Source of the DNA: CAZLLV01 sp964560325
GTDB taxonomy: Bacteria > Acidobacteriota > Thermoanaerobaculia > Multivoradales > DATKCC01
Assembly (NCBI GenBank): GCA_964560325.1
Contig: CAZLLV010000366.1
Location: 1 to 7,275 of the forward strand
DNA length: 7,275 bases
Direction: 5' to 3'
The position numbers and the translations under genes were made by a program. Below the pieces are notes generated by a model that searched no databases, was not told the origin of the DNA, and saw only the letters and a list, made by a program, of their open reading frames with translations. Positions 4,789 to 7,275 of the stretch are shown here, piece by piece; the stretch's first letter is position 1, and each line of letters begins with the position of its first letter.

Positions 4789-7275
4789 TCAGGGCGTGAA
4801 CGGCGGCAGCGGCCGCCAGTCGCCCTGGAGCACGAAGCCCGCCCACCGGTGGGGCGGGTGGCCGGCCCGGTGAAGGCTCCGCTGGGCCTCCTGGAGCGCC
4901 CGGCCGGGCGGCAGACCCCGGTCGAGGAGCCCCCGGTAGAAGTGGCCCATCAGGTCCCGGGTGCTCCGGTCCTGCACCGACCAGAGACTCACCAGAGCCC
5001 GCTCGGCGCCGGCGTAGAGGAAGGCCCGGGGCAGGCCGCTCACCAGCCCTTCGCCCCGGGTCTGCCGGCCCCGGGCGGTGTCGCAAGCGGACAGCACCAC
5101 CAGCTCCGCCGGCAGGTCCAGGTCGTAGATCTCGTGGGCGCGCAACGCGCCGTCCGACAGGGCGAGGTAGGAGAGGAGCGGCTGCTCGGGATCGAGGACG
5201 CCGTGGGTGGCGAAGTGGACGATCCGGTGACCCGACAGGGCGCCGCCGGAGACCGTCGCCTTCGAGGCGGCGAGACCGGTGGCGGAGAGCACCTTCTCCC
5301 GGGGGAGATCCGCCAGGACGGCTTCGGCCTCCGCGCCGGAGTACGGCAGACGCGCGAAGCGGCCGGCCGGGCGACCGTCGGCGGAAGCCGGCCGCGGGAG
5401 GGTGGCGCCTGTCAGGCGTTCGTCGTCCGCTCCGTAGACCGGATCGGCCACCACCGCCAGCCACTTCGGCGCCGGGGGTCGCTCCCGGTACAGCCGGCGC
5501 TGGGCGGCCAGGGCCATCGCCGACGGCAGGTGGACGATCTCGTGGCGGTCGACCAGGAGCGGTGCGTCCGGGCACGCTCCGGCATCCTCCGGCAGGGCGG
5601 CGGGATCGGGGAGGGCGGAGAAGGGGACCGACTCCAGCGCGCCGTCCGGCACCAGGACCAGCCGCCGGTTCTCCAGAAGCGGTGCCGCCGGACCGAGGAC
5701 CGTACGGCTCAGGTCGCAAAGGGGCGGTGGCGCGTGGCCCGGCCACTGGAGGCTCCGGATCCACCGGGCCGCGACCCGGGCGGAGCGCTCGATCTCGTCC
5801 CGGGGCGGCAGCGAGAACGCCACGAAGGTCTCCGCACCGATCGCCCAGAGCCAGCTCTCTTCCCGGCCCAGGCGGTACTCCAGGAGGAGCGTGTCGGCGT
5901 CGCCCTCGGCCAGGAGCTCGCGCCGCAGATCGTCGAGGGAGAGCTCCTCCTCCCCGGCGACCGCGGCGTACGCGGGGCTCATGCGGCGGATCTCGCCGCG
6001 CACCCGCTCGATCTCGGCGACCAGGTCGTCGATCTCCCGGCGGAGCCCCCGGCTCCGCTCCCCGTCGGCCTCGGCCGTCTTCAGCCGCCGGTTCTCCAGG
6101 AGGTTGATCCGATGGCGAAGATCCCGCTCCCGCTCCACGAGCGCCGGGTGCGCCCCGCGCCGTAGCCCCGCGCCCGCTTCGGCCAGCAGATCGCGGAGCG
6201 CCCGGGCCCGGGCACGCTCGGCCGTGGCCCACGCCTCGGCGTGGCGCCCGAGGTCGCTCAGCAGGCCGACGTGGAGGTCGTAGCGGTCCTGCGCCGTGGC
6301 GAAGAAGGCGGTCCGCAGATCCTCGCGCAGGACGGTGGGGCGGATCTCTTCGACGATCTCGAGCGCCTGCCGGCTGGCGTCGAGGGCCTCGGGGAACCGC
6401 CCCAGGGCTCGCTCGGCCCGGGCGACGCCGGCCAGGCCGTCCGCCAGGCGCCGGCGATCACCGATCGAGGCCGCCCGGTCGCTCCCCTGCCGGAAGGCGG
6501 CCCGGGCCGCGGCCGGCTCCCCCCGCCGCTCGGCCAGCTCGCCGGCCACCAGGTCGAGGGCCGCCTCCGTGGCGGCGCAGGAGGTGTCCTCCAGGACGGC
6601 GAGCGCCGCCGCCATCCTGTCGTCCGCCTCCCGGCGCCGTCCGGCCTCGTCCTCCACCAGGGCCAGGCTGGCCAGGACGCTCGCCCGGCCGCACCGGTCG
6701 AAGGCGGTGCGCACCGCCACGGCCTCCTCCAGGTACGCCCGAGCCTCCTCCGGCCGCCCCGCGTCCCGGGCCAGGAGCGCGAGCTGGTGGAGGGCCCGGG
6801 CCTGGAAGGCCGCGTCGGTGGGGATCACCTCGGGGCGGTAGAGATCGCGAGCCGCCATCAGGAGCTCGCGCGCTCGCCGGGGGTCCTGGAAGTGAAGCCT
6901 GTAGAGGGACCCCAGGCTGTGGAGGACGCTGGCCCGGTCGGGATGGTCGGCCGGGAGGTGCGCGAGACTCGCCTCGTAGGTCGTGAGCGCCCGCTGCAAC
7001 TCCCCCTGCCTCTGGAAGGCCGTCGCCAGGCCGTAGAGAGCCGACGCCTCCTGTCGGTGATCGCCGAGCTCGCGGGCGAGATCGGCGGCGGCCCGGTACT
7101 CGGCCACCGCCTCGTCGTACCGGGCGAGCCCGACGAGCGCCGTCGCGAGATCGTCGCGCACGAACACCTGCCACCGGCGCTCGCCGGCCGCCTCGAAGAC
7201 CGCCAGAGCCTCCCGGTAGCGCCTCGCGGCGGCCTGCCACTCGTCGGCGTCGTGGTGAGCGCGGGCGATCCGATC
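4789..7275 (-). CDS. TPR-repeat protein with C-terminal CHAT protease domain (N-terminus off window)
   Basis: The visible part is 828 residues and open at the right edge. The GTG at 7167 is not the start, because the frame continues upstream through a good TPR helix pair (DEWQAAARRYREALAVFEAAG) with no stop. Numbered from the first visible codon, residues 1 to about 320 are helical TPR repeats (roughly seven; e.g. ARYDEAVAEYRAAADLA and GRPEEARAYLEEAVAV). A linker with the RTAFFATAQDRYD and AERARARALRDLL segments typical of TPR-CHAT proteins, then a charged coiled-coil-like stretch (about 375-430), lead to a CHAT domain (about 460-820). The predicted catalytic pair is His691 in HFATHG (codon at 5205-5203) and Cys731 in LSACDTARG (5085-5083). 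CHAT domains belong to the caspase/separase clan of cysteine proteases, and TPR-CHAT proteins include the Csx29 effector of type III-E CRISPR; no CRISPR component is seen here. It precedes the S8 protease on the same strand, suggesting co-expression and perhaps a proteolytic relay. Confidence 0.92.
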   Translation of the reverse strand, partial: DRIARAHHDADEWQAAARRYREALAVFEAAGERRWQVFVRDDLATALVGLARYDEAVAEYRAAADLARELGDHRQEASALYGLATAFQRQGELQRALTTYEASLAHLPADHPDRASVLHSLGSLYRLHFQDPRRARELLMAARDLYRPEVIPTDAAFQARALHQLALLARDAGRPEEARAYLEEAVAVRTAFDRCGRASVLASLALVEDEAGRRREADDRMAAALAVLEDTSCAATEAALDLVAGELAERRGEPAAARAAFRQGSDRAASIGDRRRLADGLAGVARAERALGRFPEALDASRQALEIVEEIRPTVLREDLRTAFFATAQDRYDLHVGLLSDLGRHAEAWATAERARARALRDLLAEAGAGLRRGAHPALVERERDLRHRINLLENRRLKTAEADGERSRGLRREIDDLVAEIERVRGEIRRMSPAYAAVAGEEELSLDDLRRELLAEGDADTLLLEYRLGREESWLWAIGAETFVAFSLPPRDEIERSARVAARWIRSLQWPGHAPPPLCDLSRTVLGPAAPLLENRRLVLVPDGALESVPFSALPDPAALPEDAGACPDAPLLVDRHEIVHLPSAMALAAQRRLYRERPPAPKWLAVVADPVYGADDERLTGATLPRPASADGRPAGRFARLPYSGAEAEAVLADLPREKVLSATGLAASKATVSGGALSGHRIVHFATHGVLDPEQPLLSYLALSDGALRAHEIYDLDLPAELVVLSACDTARGRQTRGEGLVSGLPRAFLYAGAERALVSLWSVQDRSTRDLMGHFYRGLLDRGLPPGRALQEAQRSLHRAGHPPHRWAGFVLQGDWRPLPPFTP

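Noticed and set aside
4711..6165. 484-codon plus-strand open frame opposite the TPR-CHAT gene
   Set aside because: It lies antisense to the CHAT catalytic region, has no recognisable domain and has no ribosome binding site.
1..7275. CRISPR array, tRNA, rRNA, insertion sequence or phage attachment site
   Set aside because: I looked for direct repeats with spacers, clover-leaf features, transposase motifs and terminal inverted repeats. The only tandem repeats are the two protein-coding arrays reported.

Overview
This is a very GC-rich window (roughly 70% G+C by eye) whose codon third positions are almost all G or C. That makes long antisense shadow ORFs common, so genes were called on protein motifs, start context and codon pattern. 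The style fits a high-GC environmental bacterium such as Acidobacteriota (Thermoanaerobaculia-like), Myxococcota or a related uncultured lineage. No marker gene is present, so the lineage is a guess.

Left part, plus strand. At 1-126 there may be the 5' end of a leftward membrane-protein gene that leaves the window. A compact alpha/beta-hydrolase of the carboxylesterase/phospholipase type follows at 182-874, with an intact Ser-Asp-His set. Next comes a small secreted protein at 955-1488: a Sec signal peptide, a cysteine-rich head, and nine exactly phased RTX-type calcium-binding nonapeptides. Its leader carries a promoter-like sequence, a 6-bp hairpin and a strong ribosome binding site.

Right part, minus strand. 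Two large protease genes lie in the same direction. The upstream one, 7275 to 4789 and cut by the right edge, is a TPR-array protein ending in a CHAT (caspase-like) cysteine protease domain with its His-Cys pair. The downstream one, 4651 to 1751, is a 966-residue subtilisin-family (S8) serine protease without a signal peptide. Its N-terminus carries three perfect copies of DPGENYVKPPPDD and then a cysteine cluster; the catalytic domain keeps Asp, His, Asn and Ser; the C-terminus is probably Ig-like. A third small ORF (1754 to 1347) starts with an unusual TTG overlapping the S8 stop codon and may be a weakly supported extra operon member.

The noteworthy part is the pairing of TPR-CHAT with an apparently cytoplasmic subtilase. 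I read it as a candidate two-protease signalling or conflict module: the TPR array would sense or bind a partner, CHAT would be triggered, and the subtilase, carrying a pro-region and a repeated linear motif, would be its substrate, partner or effector. That reading is inference. The domains and catalytic residues are visible in the sequence, but the functional link is not.
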